25,970 nt of DNA, taken from the IMG/VR virus record IMGVR_UViG_3300010885_069090, positions 1 through 25,970 of that record; one strand, 5' to 3'. Under the pieces are notes generated by a model. That model did not search any database, was not told the DNA's origin, and saw only the letters and a list, made by a program, of their open reading frames with translations. This DNA comes from a virus. The position numbers and the translations under genes are program-made. Positions within the stretch are counted from its first letter, which is position 1; every line of letters starts with the position of its first letter. This document shows, in pieces, positions 6,420 to 13,248 of this stretch.

Positions 6420-7416
6420 CCGGCTGGTGGCCGAAGGGTATATATCAAGGAAGAAGCACCCCGACCTCGACCTCTTCATCCTGAACTATACACCAAGGGC
6501 GCAGTACGAGAAGCTGTGGAACGAACATACGCGTCGTTGCCGCGGCTTGATAGTCGACGGCGACCATGAAATAAAAGCAAGGTGCTTCGAGAAGTTCTTC
6601 AATTTCGAGGAGGTTCGGCACGAGGTCTCGGCCCGTCAAGGACAGCCGTTCGAGGTCTCCGAAAAGATGGATGGAAGCCTCGGTATCGTCTACTGGTCCG
6701 GAGAAACCCCCTTCGTCGCCACAAGGGGCAGTTTCGAGAGCAAGCAAGCCTTGCGGGCGACCGATATTCTCCGCCGGAAGTACGGCGAATTTAAACTTGA
6801 TCCGAGCCTCACGTATCTTCTTGAGATCATATACCCCGAGAACAGGATATGCGTGAACTATGGCGGAATGGAGGATCTTGTTTTCCTCGCCGCCGTGGAG
6901 ACGGAGTCTGGGCTTGAGGTCAGCCCTTCGGTTCCGTTTCCAGTCGCGGAGAGGTTTCCCGTCGCGGACTTTTCCGAGATGAAGGCTCTCGACCTCAAGA
7001 ACAAGGAGGGCTATGTCGTAAGGTTCTCCGACGGCTTCAGGTTCAAGATAAAATTTGAAGAATACATTCGCCTTCACGGAATCATATTCTCCACCTCCTC
7101 CAAGACCGTCTGGGGCGCCTTAAGGGAGGGGAGCGAGGCCTTCCTCCACGAAGTGCCCGACGAACTCCACGGCTGGGTAAAGGCTTGCAGGGACGGTCTG
7201 ACGGCCCGGTATTCGGCGATAGAGGCCGAGGCCTCGTCGATATTCTCTTCGATAAGGGGGCTTCCGAGGAAGGATTTTGCCGCGCGGGCACTAGAATACA
7301 GTTGCTCCCCGATTCTGTTCGGCATGCTCGATGGCAAGCCCTACGGGGACATGATATGGAAGATGGTGGAACCCGAATACAAGACGCCCCGAGATGAAGA
7401 AGTACAAAAAGGTTGA
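6391..7416 (+). CDS. T4 Rnl1-type RNA ligase
   Basis: 341 residues from a TTG at 6391 with GGAG seven bases upstream; GTG at 6364 and 6427 and an ATT at 6415 are alternatives, so the start is uncertain. Nucleotidyl-transferase motifs are complete: motif I SEKMDGSLG with the AMP-accepting Lys at about 92, motif III LLEIIYPENRI (about 144), motif IV KEGYVVRF (about 205), and motif V FKIKFEEYIRLH (about 219). The N-terminal segment LVAEGYISRKKHPDLDLFIL matches the start of phage T4-like RNA ligases. The enzyme seals 5'-phosphate and 3'-hydroxyl RNA ends using ATP; in T4 it repairs host-cleaved tRNA, a counter to anticodon-nuclease defence. It overlaps the zinc-ribbon gene by 23 bases. Confidence 0.88.
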   Translation: MPTSGSSEIDRLVAEGYISRKKHPDLDLFILNYTPRAQYEKLWNEHTRRCRGLIVDGDHEIKARCFEKFFNFEEVRHEVSARQGQPFEVSEKMDGSLGIVYWSGETPFVATRGSFESKQALRATDILRRKYGEFKLDPSLTYLLEIIYPENRICVNYGGMEDLVFLAAVETESGLEVSPSVPFPVAERFPVADFSEMKALDLKNKEGYVVRFSDGFRFKIKFEEYIRLHGIIFSTSSKTVWGALREGSEAFLHEVPDELHGWVKACRDGLTARYSAIEAEASSIFSSIRGLPRKDFAARALEYSCSPILFGMLDGKPYGDMIWKMVEPEYKTPRDEEVQKG

Positions 7417-7633
7417 GAAGGATCAGTTGTTCGATATCGTCTGCGACGTTTGCGGAAAGCGATGCAGAAATGAGTGCAGCGACGCCGTTGACGACGCGGG
7501 GCTGGTCGAATATGCGACTCTTGAGGCCTTTTGGGGCTACTGCAGCAATAATAAAGATGGCGAAAGGTACACATGCGAGATGTGCGAGGTTTGCTTCGAA
7601 AGGGTGAGGGCCTACATAGACTCGCTGAAGTAG
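7394..7633 (+). CDS. Small zinc-ribbon-like protein
   Basis: 79 residues. The ATG at 7394 lies inside the end of the RNA ligase gene. It contains CDVCGKRCRNEC at residues 17-28 and CEMCEVC near residues 62-68, that is, two CxxC knuckles about 40 residues apart, a typical zinc-ribbon arrangement, with charged helices at each end. Nucleic-acid binding or protein contact is likely; no specific family is recognised. The downstream deaminase gene starts inside this gene. Confidence 0.65.
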   Translation: MKKYKKVEKDQLFDIVCDVCGKRCRNECSDAVDDAGLVEYATLEAFWGYCSNNKDGERYTCEMCEVCFERVRAYIDSLK

Positions 7634-8052
7634 CTCCTCCCTCCAAGATCCTCGAAAAGGCCGTGGAGATAAGCTATGCGTTCGCGGGCAAGAGGTCTCT
7701 CACCCATAGGTGCCGCCATTTCAGCCTTATCTTCGAAAGGAGCCGGCTGGTTTCGGTCGGGTTCAACAGCATGAAGACTCATCCCATCAACCTTAAGTTT
7801 AATTATGTGAACAAGCAGATGGAGCAGATAGGCTCCATAGTAGGGACGCACAGCGAGATGAGTGCCGTTCTGAAGGTCGGCCCTGACGCCTGCCGTGGCC
7901 TCACCATGGTCAATACAAGAATCAACAGGAACGACGACCTAGACTACAGTTTCCCGTGCAATGGATGCCTGGATATGCTCGAGAAGATAGGATTTAAGGA
8001 TGTTTTTTACACCACTAGGCACGGCGATTTTGAGCGCACAGAATTCTTCTGA
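7573..8052 (+). CDS. Cytidine-deaminase-fold protein
   Basis: 159 residues. The ATG at 7573 has AAAGG five bases upstream, which supports this start despite a 61-base overlap with the zinc-ribbon gene. The zinc-dependent deaminase signature is visible: HSEM (His93, catalytic Glu95) and PCNGCLDML (Cys129, Cys132), with a typical FKDVFYTT strand after it. The N-terminal part RCRHFSLIFERSRLVSVGFN is the first beta-hairpin of the fold. Substrate is unclear: free (deoxy)cytidine or dCMP in nucleotide supply, or a base in RNA or DNA. The adjacent RNA ligase makes an RNA-directed role imaginable, but that is speculation. No nucleotide-specificity motif is seen. Confidence 0.8.
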   Translation: MRDVRGLLRKGEGLHRLAEVAPPSKILEKAVEISYAFAGKRSLTHRCRHFSLIFERSRLVSVGFNSMKTHPINLKFNYVNKQMEQIGSIVGTHSEMSAVLKVGPDACRGLTMVNTRINRNDDLDYSFPCNGCLDMLEKIGFKDVFYTTRHGDFERTEFF

Positions 8053-8070
8053 ATTTTACTACTATAGGGC

Positions 8071-8448
8071 ATGATTACACTAGAGAATAAAAGATGGCTA
8101 CTCCCAGTTTTTTCTCCGATATATGCGTGCCCGACGCCGATGCAACCACCCACGCCCCAGCCTCCCCCTCAGACACTTGATGACTTCCCAAATGGCCCAG
8201 GCACGATGCTCTCCAAGATGCTCAGCAAGATAGGCATCGAATCGACTCCCAACTGCTCTTGCCGAAGAAGGGCGATGGAGATGAACACCCGCGGCCCTGA
8301 CTGGTGTGCGGAAAACATGACCACCATCGTCGGCTGGCTCAGGGAGGAGAGCGAGAAGAGAAAGCTCCCCTTCGTCGACTTCGCTGGAAAGCTCCTCATC
8401 CAGAGGGCGATCAAGTTGTCTAGAAAAGCACTAAGATCTGTTGTTTAG
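8071..8448 (+). CDS. Conserved phage hypothetical protein with CxC motif
   Basis: 125 residues. The N-terminus is proline-rich (PTPMQPPTPQPPPQ). The conserved part starts at GPGTMLSKMLSKIGIESTPNCSCRRRA and continues with NTRGPDWCAENMTTIVGWL and LPFVDFAGKLLIQRAI. I recognise this as a small family seen in phages and some bacterial genomes, with conserved Cys residues (CSC, DWC) that may bind metal; its function is not known. It is the last rightward gene of the left block. Its 3' end overlaps the convergent gp14-like gene by 18 bases. Confidence 0.65.
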   Translation: MITLENKRWLLPVFSPIYACPTPMQPPTPQPPPQTLDDFPNGPGTMLSKMLSKIGIESTPNCSCRRRAMEMNTRGPDWCAENMTTIVGWLREESEKRKLPFVDFAGKLLIQRAIKLSRKALRSVV

Positions 8449-8982
8449 GTCGTTGAGGTCGAACTCCTGTTTGGGCTGAGTCACCTTCCCCTCGCCGGTG
8501 GTTACGCTCTCTTGGAACCGCTGGCAAAGGATCTGCATCCTCATCTGGCTCCAGAGCATCATCTCCCCAGCGTTCCTCTGGATGATCACCCAGTTCTCTT
8601 TCCTGTGCGGGCTGTATATCCTCGATCCCACCTTGGGAGGATGACCTATCTTCTGCATGACGTCCTTGTAGTTCAAGTCGAATATCACCTCGTCGGGCGA
8701 GTCTATGCCGAAGGTGCTCTGGTAGTTCTGCCCGACCACCGGCTCGTAGCTCGCGTAGAGCAATATGGGGTTGTTTGACCAAAGCTTGCCCCTGTCCTCG
8801 CGGTACAAGCGGTCGAGAGAGCCCGTCTGTATGAAAACCTCGTAGTAGAACACCGGCGAGCCGTAGATTCGTATCATCTCGGCGTCCCACTGGTTCCAAA
8901 GGCACCTTTCGGGATTGTCGGGGTCAAACTGCTCTAGGCTGCCTACCGGCTTGTACGGCGTTCCATCAGGGTTTTTAAGCAA
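8431..8982 (-). CDS. T4 gp14-like neck protein
   Basis: 183 residues read leftward. The start is a TTG with a very good AAGGAGG eight to nine bases upstream; there is no usable ATG. T4 gp14-like features include early METxRIYGxxxxYY-type text (DAEMIRIYGSPVFYYEVFI), a central FGIDSPDEVIFDLNYKDVM, and VGSRIYSPHRKENWVIIQ, which parallels gp14's segment reading 'EGDLIYFPMDNSLFEI'. Neck proteins gp13 and gp14 close the filled head and join head to tail. In T4 gp13 and gp14 genes are adjacent, whereas here the gp13-like gene is more than 10 kb away on the other strand. This is the last gene of a leftward operon starting at 11775. A TATA-like box lies between it and the previous gene. Confidence 0.7.
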   Translation of the reverse strand: MLKNPDGTPYKPVGSLEQFDPDNPERCLWNQWDAEMIRIYGSPVFYYEVFIQTGSLDRLYREDRGKLWSNNPILLYASYEPVVGQNYQSTFGIDSPDEVIFDLNYKDVMQKIGHPPKVGSRIYSPHRKENWVIIQRNAGEMMLWSQMRMQILCQRFQESVTTGEGKVTQPKQEFDLNDLNNRS

Positions 8983-8997
8983 TGCGGGATCCTCCTT

Positions 8998-9005
8998 GAT
9001 TTATA
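8998..9005 (-). promoter_or_regulatory. TATA-like box (putative late promoter) for the neck gene
   Basis: On the minus strand the sequence reads GGATATATAAATC, containing TATAAAT, just upstream of the AAGGAGG ribosome site of the gp14-like gene. It is the closest match in a gap to the T4 late element TATAAATA. Confidence 0.45.
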
Positions 9006-9465
9006 TATCCTTCGCGCCGCTCCTTCTTCTTGGCTTGTAGCTCAGTATGCACTTCAGCGTTTCGGTTCCATTGTAGCCCCACTCCGCTAGGCTGTTTCCG
9101 TCCGTGTGTATCTGGCTTGCGGGAACCCTCGCCGCTATCACGTCCATGTCTTGCCCTGGGTCTGAGGGGTGCTTTGAGTGCTGAATGGCGTATCCTCTGT
9201 TTATCGTCACCCAGTCCCCGGAGTTGATGGTTCTGACGCCCTTTGGCACGGCCCTAAATATCCAGGCTTCCCTTTCCGGCCTTCCTCTGTACCTTTTTGC
9301 CAAGTGGCCTGATTCTCTCTCCATGTCGTCCACCGCGTACTGATGAACCGTGTCGTAGATGTCGTGTGGATAAATTTTTGTGAGGTCGTGTAGAGGCGCT
9401 CCAAAATCCCCGTCGGGAGGTCTGTGGTTCATCTGGTAGTCCTCGAGCCAGTCTTTGAATCTCAT
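9001..9465 (-). CDS. ART-like protein with capsid-targeting-like N-terminus
   Basis: 154 residues; ATGA overlap with the upstream gene. It begins MRFKDWLEDY, the strongest form of the recurring N-terminal peptide. The rest matches a domain I know from phage polyvalent proteins: DLTKIYPHDIYD, IFRAVPKGVRTINSGDWVTINRGYA, VPASQIHTDGNSLAEWGY. Arg71, the GDWVT segment (84-87) and Glu128 sit where the R-S-E triad of ADP-ribosyltransferases would be, so an ADP-ribosyltransferase-like role is possible but unproven. T4 packages the ADP-ribosyltransferase Alt with a similar N-terminal targeting peptide and injects it to modify host RNA polymerase, which makes the combination attractive. The gene is in a late operon between another CTS-bearing gene and the neck gene. 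Confidence 0.6.
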   Translation of the reverse strand: MRFKDWLEDYQMNHRPPDGDFGAPLHDLTKIYPHDIYDTVHQYAVDDMERESGHLAKRYRGRPEREAWIFRAVPKGVRTINSGDWVTINRGYAIQHSKHPSDPGQDMDVIAARVPASQIHTDGNSLAEWGYNGTETLKCILSYKPRRRSGAKDI

Positions 9466-10772
9466 GACGCTTCCAGGTCAAGAAGTCTTGATAGTTTGAG
9501 GATATCCTCCTTCTCGTCCCTGCGGAGGTACTTTCCGTCGTGCTTCCTGAGTGCTCCCACAATTTTGTCTCGATATTCGGACTTGAACTCGTGGTATTCG
9601 TTCCTTGCGACCCTTTCGAAGAAGCCTTCGTTCTCAAGGCATTCCACCACGCTGTGCATGTTCATGATCGGATTTTCCAAATAGCTGGCCCAACCGTCAT
9701 CGATGAGGTCGTTGTAGTAGTGTATTAGGGCGTCCGCAGGATGGGCCAGACTGCTCGACCATCCGTCCTTGAGGCTTTCCGCAAGGTCTTGGAGAACCTT
9801 GTATTTGTTCTTGTCGTTGTATTTTACCGCCTCCACAAAAAACACGACGACCGAACTGTCTATTTCTTTCGCGAACTTGAGCAGTTCGTCCATGTCCGTC
9901 TTCTTGCTTGACTCCCTTATTTCGGACGGCTTCCACCCCAAGCCGGCGAGCTTCTGGTCGAGCATTCCCATGACCATTTCTCTGGCCTTGTCCGAAAGCA
10001 TAGCCCTTGCAATGAACTTTATGTAGCCGGCTGAACTCTTCACCTTGTTCTCGACGTTCGCCTCTTCCTCGCTTCCCGCCTTGGAAGAAACCGACTCCAA
10101 CTCGGCTCCGCGTCCCGTCAGTATTCTGTACCTGTGAACAAGACCGTTGTCCATCAAGGGCCTTAAGGATTCTTTCATGATGCCAATTACCGCATCCACG
10201 CTTTGGTTGGCTCCTTTGTTTCCGATGCTGAAGAAGAAGCTCCATGATGGAGACCCAACGGAAACCGCCTTGCTTATTCTGACTGAGTTTTGAGAGCCCG
10301 TTTTGAAGTCGGGAATGTCCGTTCCGTTCCTGAACTCTTTGTCCTTAGAGTCATCGAGCCGCTTCTGAAACCTCTCCCGCTCCGCAGGGACCATCTTCTC
10401 CGCGGCGGACTTCAGAAGCCCTCCGAACATGCCAAGCCCGACGTTTTTATATGGAACCCCGCCAAGAGATGTAAGTTTGGAACTGAGAGATTTTATGAAG
10501 GCTACGTCTGTTCCCTTGCCGGGATGCACCTTAGAAAACAGCAGCACGCCGACAAAGTCTGCTTTGCCCCCAGGGATGTGGGCATATCCACTCCTCTGCG
10601 ACCTCATGGGGATCACCCTGAATGTCGTCTCGTATCCGTCGTCCTTCGAGTATGAAAAATCCCTCGCAAGGTCAACCTCGGCCGGGTGTAGGGCAAGTTC
10701 CTCCCCGTTGTGCGACACCAAAATATCATGGTCGTCATAACCTGTGCTTTCAAGCCAGTCTTTGAATCTCAT
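9462..10772 (-). CDS. Large unknown protein with capsid-targeting-like N-terminus
   Basis: 436 residues, start overlapping the upstream stop by one base and stop overlapping the next start by four. It begins MRFKDWLESTGYDDHD; the first 20 bases of this gene are identical to those of the gene starting at 9465. After a predicted cut at Glu8 the protein has an alpha-beta N-terminal part with TTFRVIPMRSQRSGYAHIPGG, a Gly-rich GMFGGLL, and long helical stretches toward the C-terminus (MDELLKFAKEIDSSVVVFFVEA, DALIHYYNDLIDDGWASYL). No enzyme motif is recognised. Position in a virion operon and the leader suggest an internal head protein delivered with DNA. Confidence 0.65.
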   Translation of the reverse strand: MRFKDWLESTGYDDHDILVSHNGEELALHPAEVDLARDFSYSKDDGYETTFRVIPMRSQRSGYAHIPGGKADFVGVLLFSKVHPGKGTDVAFIKSLSSKLTSLGGVPYKNVGLGMFGGLLKSAAEKMVPAERERFQKRLDDSKDKEFRNGTDIPDFKTGSQNSVRISKAVSVGSPSWSFFFSIGNKGANQSVDAVIGIMKESLRPLMDNGLVHRYRILTGRGAELESVSSKAGSEEEANVENKVKSSAGYIKFIARAMLSDKAREMVMGMLDQKLAGLGWKPSEIRESSKKTDMDELLKFAKEIDSSVVVFFVEAVKYNDKNKYKVLQDLAESLKDGWSSSLAHPADALIHYYNDLIDDGWASYLENPIMNMHSVVECLENEGFFERVARNEYHEFKSEYRDKIVGALRKHDGKYLRRDEKEDILKLSRLLDLEAS

Positions 10773-11374
10773 TAGACCCCCACAAGTCTGCCACCCTTAG
10801 GTTCGGGAATTGGACTCTCCGGATCGTCGTCACCACCGTCGTCATCCCCTCCGATTTCGGTGTTATCTATCGCCTTGTTGATCCATTCCGCAAGTTGAAG
10901 GGGCGTTTTCAGTGCGGGACCGTCGAACTCCGCTAGCGCCCCAGGAAAGTTCACGCGGTCATCTCTTTCGCTGAGCTTGATGTGCCCATCCCTGTCGAGA
11001 AGGCCCCTCATGCTCCTCGCCTCCCCGTTAGCATTCCGCCCCGGAAGGCCGGTCTTTCCGTTGAACAGGAAAAGCGTCGCGGTTATTTTCATCTCGTCGC
11101 TCCCCTTCACCGAGTCATATTCTGTGTCGGGTTTTTCAAGGATTGCGTGAGCCCTGAGGAAGAAGAACGCTGGCTTCGGAACCTTGGGGTTGTAGAATGC
11201 CGCGCTCAGATCGAAAGAGTCCTTCGTGCCCTTGTCGGTCATCCAGCCCCGAGGCTCGACGCTCCACTTGATCCATTCGGCATTGACCTTGAAGTCGAGG
11301 GTCTTCTTCATGGCGTCGCCGGCGGCCGACCCCTTGACCGTCGCCTCCGATAGCCACTCGTAGAAGCCCTTCAT
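10772..11374 (-). CDS. Unknown protein with capsid-targeting-like N-terminus and acidic tail
   Basis: 200 residues, start overlapping the upstream stop by one base (TGATG). It begins MKGFYEWLSEATVKGS; the LSE followed by Ala is very close to the T4 prohead-protease rule (Leu/Ile-x-Glu, cut before a small residue). The body is alpha-beta with KPAFFFLRAHAIL and MKITATLFLFNGKTG strands. The C-terminal 30 residues are Asp/Gly-rich then Pro-rich (IGGDDDGGDDDPESP), probably disordered. No family is recognised. Middle gene of the leftward late operon. Confidence 0.65.
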   Translation of the reverse strand: MKGFYEWLSEATVKGSAAGDAMKKTLDFKVNAEWIKWSVEPRGWMTDKGTKDSFDLSAAFYNPKVPKPAFFFLRAHAILEKPDTEYDSVKGSDEMKITATLFLFNGKTGLPGRNANGEARSMRGLLDRDGHIKLSERDDRVNFPGALAEFDGPALKTPLQLAEWINKAIDNTEIGGDDDGGDDDPESPIPEPKGGRLVGV

Positions 11375-11775
11375 CAGTTGAGCTGCACTTGTGGTCGGAT
11401 CACGATTTCGCCTCCGCCCGAAGGAAGGCTGAAGGGCGCTCCCGGAAACTCCTCGGCCCAGAGAATGCTGTTCGAGGTGTTCGTCAAGTAGTAGCCTTGG
11501 ATGTCTTGTCCCACCGAGAAGCTGAAGGTTATCCCGGCGCTGTACACGGCCGCGGAAACGCCCGCAGTAGTGGTGGCGGTCCAGTTCGATCCGACGAGCG
11601 TAACGGGGCCATATCCGGCCGCGGTCGCTTGCGTAAAGCTCCCGGTGCTGAAGGTCTCCGCCGAAAGGTCGACGCTGTTCGCATAAAGGTGCAAGACGAG
11701 GTTCGTGGGGGCAGTCTTGTTGACTATGTATTCAAGAAGCCTGCGCTCGCCCTCGTCCGGTACTACTAGTGACAT
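11374..11775 (-). CDS. Virion structural protein (conserved phage tail/appendage type)
   Basis: 133 residues beginning MSLVVPDEGERRLLEYIVN, a start I recognise from a conserved family of small phage virion proteins. Typical later pieces are NLVLHLYANSVDLSAETFSTGSF, VTLVGSNWTATT, and the end GYYLTNTSNSILWAEEFPG, followed by IVIRPQVQLN. It is a beta-rich, Thr/Ser/Gly-rich particle protein; its exact place in the virion is unknown. A GAGG ribosome site and a symmetric TATA-like element (11797-11806) lie upstream. First gene of the leftward operon that carries three CTS-like proteins and the gp14-like neck protein, which links those proteins to late, virion-time expression. Confidence 0.75.
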   Translation of the reverse strand: MSLVVPDEGERRLLEYIVNKTAPTNLVLHLYANSVDLSAETFSTGSFTQATAAGYGPVTLVGSNWTATTTAGVSAAVYSAGITFSFSVGQDIQGYYLTNTSNSILWAEEFPGAPFSLPSGGGEIVIRPQVQLN

Positions 11776-11796
11776 TTTTTACCTCGTTTGTTCTCT

Positions 11797-11806
11797 TCTA
11801 TATAGA
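11797..11806. promoter_or_regulatory. Symmetric TATA-like element between divergent genes
   Basis: TCTATATAGA is a perfect palindrome in the 46-base gap between the divergent starts at 11775 (minus) and 11822 (plus). It could act as a -10-type box in both directions. Confidence 0.4.
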
Positions 11807-11821
11807 CAAATTAGTTAAAAA

Positions 11822-12538
11822 ATGACCATTATCGACAAAGAAGGAAAAATATATACGCTTGCTGGCCCAAACCCACTCGTCGAAAAACAGACGACATGGG
11901 ATACGTCTAAACTTGTGTTCCACAATTTCGAATGGGACGAAATAAAGACCTCGGGAGAGCCTAGGCGTAGAGCTCCGCCAAAAGAGCCAAAAATCAATCC
12001 TTTTGATGAGCTAGGGACTGCCGAGGAGAAGCTGGTCGACGCCCCTCAGAAAACAGCCCCCGAGGAGAAGATTGTCGAATCTCCTCATGAGGCGCCCCCT
12101 GAGGACAAGCGTGTCGAGGTTCTGGAGGAAAAGCCCCCCGAGCCCCAGAACGACGGAAGAGAGTTCGACCTTCCGTACATAAAGTACAAAGTTCTATCCT
12201 ACTGCCTTCCAGCCAACGTCCAGAAAAAATCCGACAGCCTATATGGTGATTCTTGGAGCACTTTGAAATACGGGAAGAAGTTCGTTTTCCCGTCCGTCGT
12301 GATATCATCCACCGACCTGTCCATAGAATTCTGGACGAGCGACCCCAAGAATCAAATAACGGAGAAGTCGATCATATATCCGTTCTCATACGAGGTGCAC
12401 AACAAGAGCACGGACAATTACGATAGGGTGCCATACGACGAGTACAGATGGTGGAAAGTTTCAAGCAAGGAAAATAAGGAAGAGGGGTGGCTGTTCAGAG
12501 CCTTTCCCTCGGATATTCAGCCCGACTTCTCGGAATGA
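11822..12538 (+). CDS. Hypothetical phage protein with Pro/Glu-rich middle
   Basis: 238 residues. The N-terminal 45 residues (MTIIDKEGKIYTLAGPNPL, then WDTSKLVFHNFEWDEI) look like a small folded cap that I have a faint memory of from other phage proteins. Residues about 47-115 are a disordered, repetitive Pro/Glu/Lys segment with units such as APEEKIVESPHEAPPEDKR. The C-terminal 120 residues form a beta-rich domain with many aromatics (YDEYRWWKVSS, EGWLFRAFPSDI). No Shine-Dalgarno; a symmetric TATA-like box lies 15 bases upstream. The 3' end overlaps the convergent gene at 12517 inside an inverted repeat. Probably a virion or assembly protein by context only. Confidence 0.6.
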   Translation: MTIIDKEGKIYTLAGPNPLVEKQTTWDTSKLVFHNFEWDEIKTSGEPRRRAPPKEPKINPFDELGTAEEKLVDAPQKTAPEEKIVESPHEAPPEDKRVEVLEEKPPEPQNDGREFDLPYIKYKVLSYCLPANVQKKSDSLYGDSWSTLKYGKKFVFPSVVISSTDLSIEFWTSDPKNQITEKSIIYPFSYEVHNKSTDNYDRVPYDEYRWWKVSSKENKEEGWLFRAFPSDIQPDFSE

Positions 12539-12548
12539 CCGAATATCC
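12511..12548. terminator. Inverted repeat spanning two convergent stop codons
   Basis: GGATATTC (12511-12518) and GAATATCC (12541-12548) are perfect 8-bp arms. Inside is a second stem, CCGA-CTTC-TCGG (12522-12533). The structure contains the stop codons of both convergent genes (12536-12538 plus, 12517-12519 minus), so it could stop transcripts from both sides. No poly-U tract follows, so a factor-independent terminator is not certain. Confidence 0.4.
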
Positions 12549-12822
12549 TGTGGTTGGGATCCTTCGGCTTCTCCTCCGCCACTATGTTTACCTTCATGCC
12601 GGACTTCTCGAACTGCTCCTTGTACTGGTCGACCGCCCTCATGAACCCAGACTCATACAGATCTGCAACCATCTTTCCGAAATTGTCGAAGTCTTCCTTT
12701 GTGGCTATGATGACGGATAGTCTTTCTATGAACTTATCGTTCCTGCCGTACCTCTCCTTGAGAACCTCGAACAGGTACTTCTTGATCGCTATGGACTGAA
12801 GGTTTGGCATGAATGGCATCAT
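12517..12822 (-). CDS. Hypothetical small helical protein
   Basis: 101 residues from the ATG at 12822 or 97 from the one at 12810 (MPNLQSIAIKKYLFEVLKER). Mostly helical and charged (DFDNFGKMVADLYESGFMRAVDQYKEQFEK), ending with a short basic tail. No family is named with confidence, though the MPNLQ start and IIATKEDFD segment have the look of small conserved phage proteins. Both candidate start codons lie in the arms of an inverted repeat (12806-12825) and neither has a clear ribosome site, so initiation may be controlled or coupled to the upstream gene, whose stop is 23 bases away. Confidence 0.55.
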   Translation of the reverse strand: MMPFMPNLQSIAIKKYLFEVLKERYGRNDKFIERLSVIIATKEDFDNFGKMVADLYESGFMRAVDQYKEQFEKSGMKVNIVAEEKPKDPNHRIFGHSEKSG

Positions 12823-12825
12823 GCC
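12806..12825 (-). promoter_or_regulatory. Inverted repeat over the start codons of the small helical protein
   Basis: GGCATGA (12806-12812) and TCATGCC (12819-12825) form a 7-bp stem with a 6-base loop. The arms include both in-frame ATG codons at 12822 and 12810, so the mRNA hairpin could hide initiation. Confidence 0.3.
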
Positions 12826-12845
12826 ATATGAGAGCTACGGCTGGA

Positions 12846-13193
12846 TCAACTTAGGTAGCAGGTTACTTCGCACTGGCTTCCGCTCGGCATCCAGTGCCAA
12901 GAAAATACGAGCATCGACCCCGTGTCCTCGGTGCCAGAACTCGGATCGCTGGGGTCGACCATCCTTTCCACGTCGAATTTCTGGGTGTAATCGGGGGTTC
13001 TGTCATGAACGGCGAACGAAGCGTAGGGTATGATGTACCCGTGGTCGTGGAGTGTCTGCTGGGCCGCAGTCAAGGCCGCTCCGGGCTTGGGCCAGTAAGA
13101 TTCCAAGCCGGCCAAGGCTTCCCGAACTTTGTCCCTCTTGTCTATGCTTCTGCCCTCGGCCAGTATCTGAATCATCTCGTAGAAGTTCTTCAT
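12846..13193 (-). CDS. Unknown protein with capsid-targeting-like N-terminus
   Basis: 115 residues starting MKNFYEMIQILAEGRSIDKRD. The first 13 residues match the recurring leader in a longer form, with LAE followed by Gly as a good prohead-protease site by the T4 rule. The rest is a small protein with HDHGYIIPYASFAVHD, an Asp/Ser-rich loop (DPSDPSSGTEDTG) and a hydrophobic strand SMLVFSWHWMP before two cysteines near the end. No family is recognised. It is divergent from the helicase gene, whose start lies 55 bases away, so the gap holds both promoters. Confidence 0.6.
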   Translation of the reverse strand: MKNFYEMIQILAEGRSIDKRDKVREALAGLESYWPKPGAALTAAQQTLHDHGYIIPYASFAVHDRTPDYTQKFDVERMVDPSDPSSGTEDTGSMLVFSWHWMPSGSQCEVTCYLS

Positions 13194-13234
13194 GACGATA
13201 TGTATTAGGCGAAATTTAAATTCTCACCGAAGCA

Positions 13235-13242
13235 CATAAATA
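13235..13242 (+). promoter_or_regulatory. TATA-like box before the helicase gene
   Basis: CATAAATA, six bases before the ATG at 13249. Only the first base differs from the T4 late -10 element TATAAATA. There is no Shine-Dalgarno between it and the start, so a transcript from here would be nearly leaderless. Confidence 0.45.
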
Positions 13243-13248
13243 AATTCC

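Noticed and set aside
8420-8905. Alternative frame of 161 residues under the gp14-like gene, and 9697-10245 under the 436-residue gene
   Set aside because: Arg/Gly/Glu-rich translations with no family pattern, wholly inside better-supported genes.
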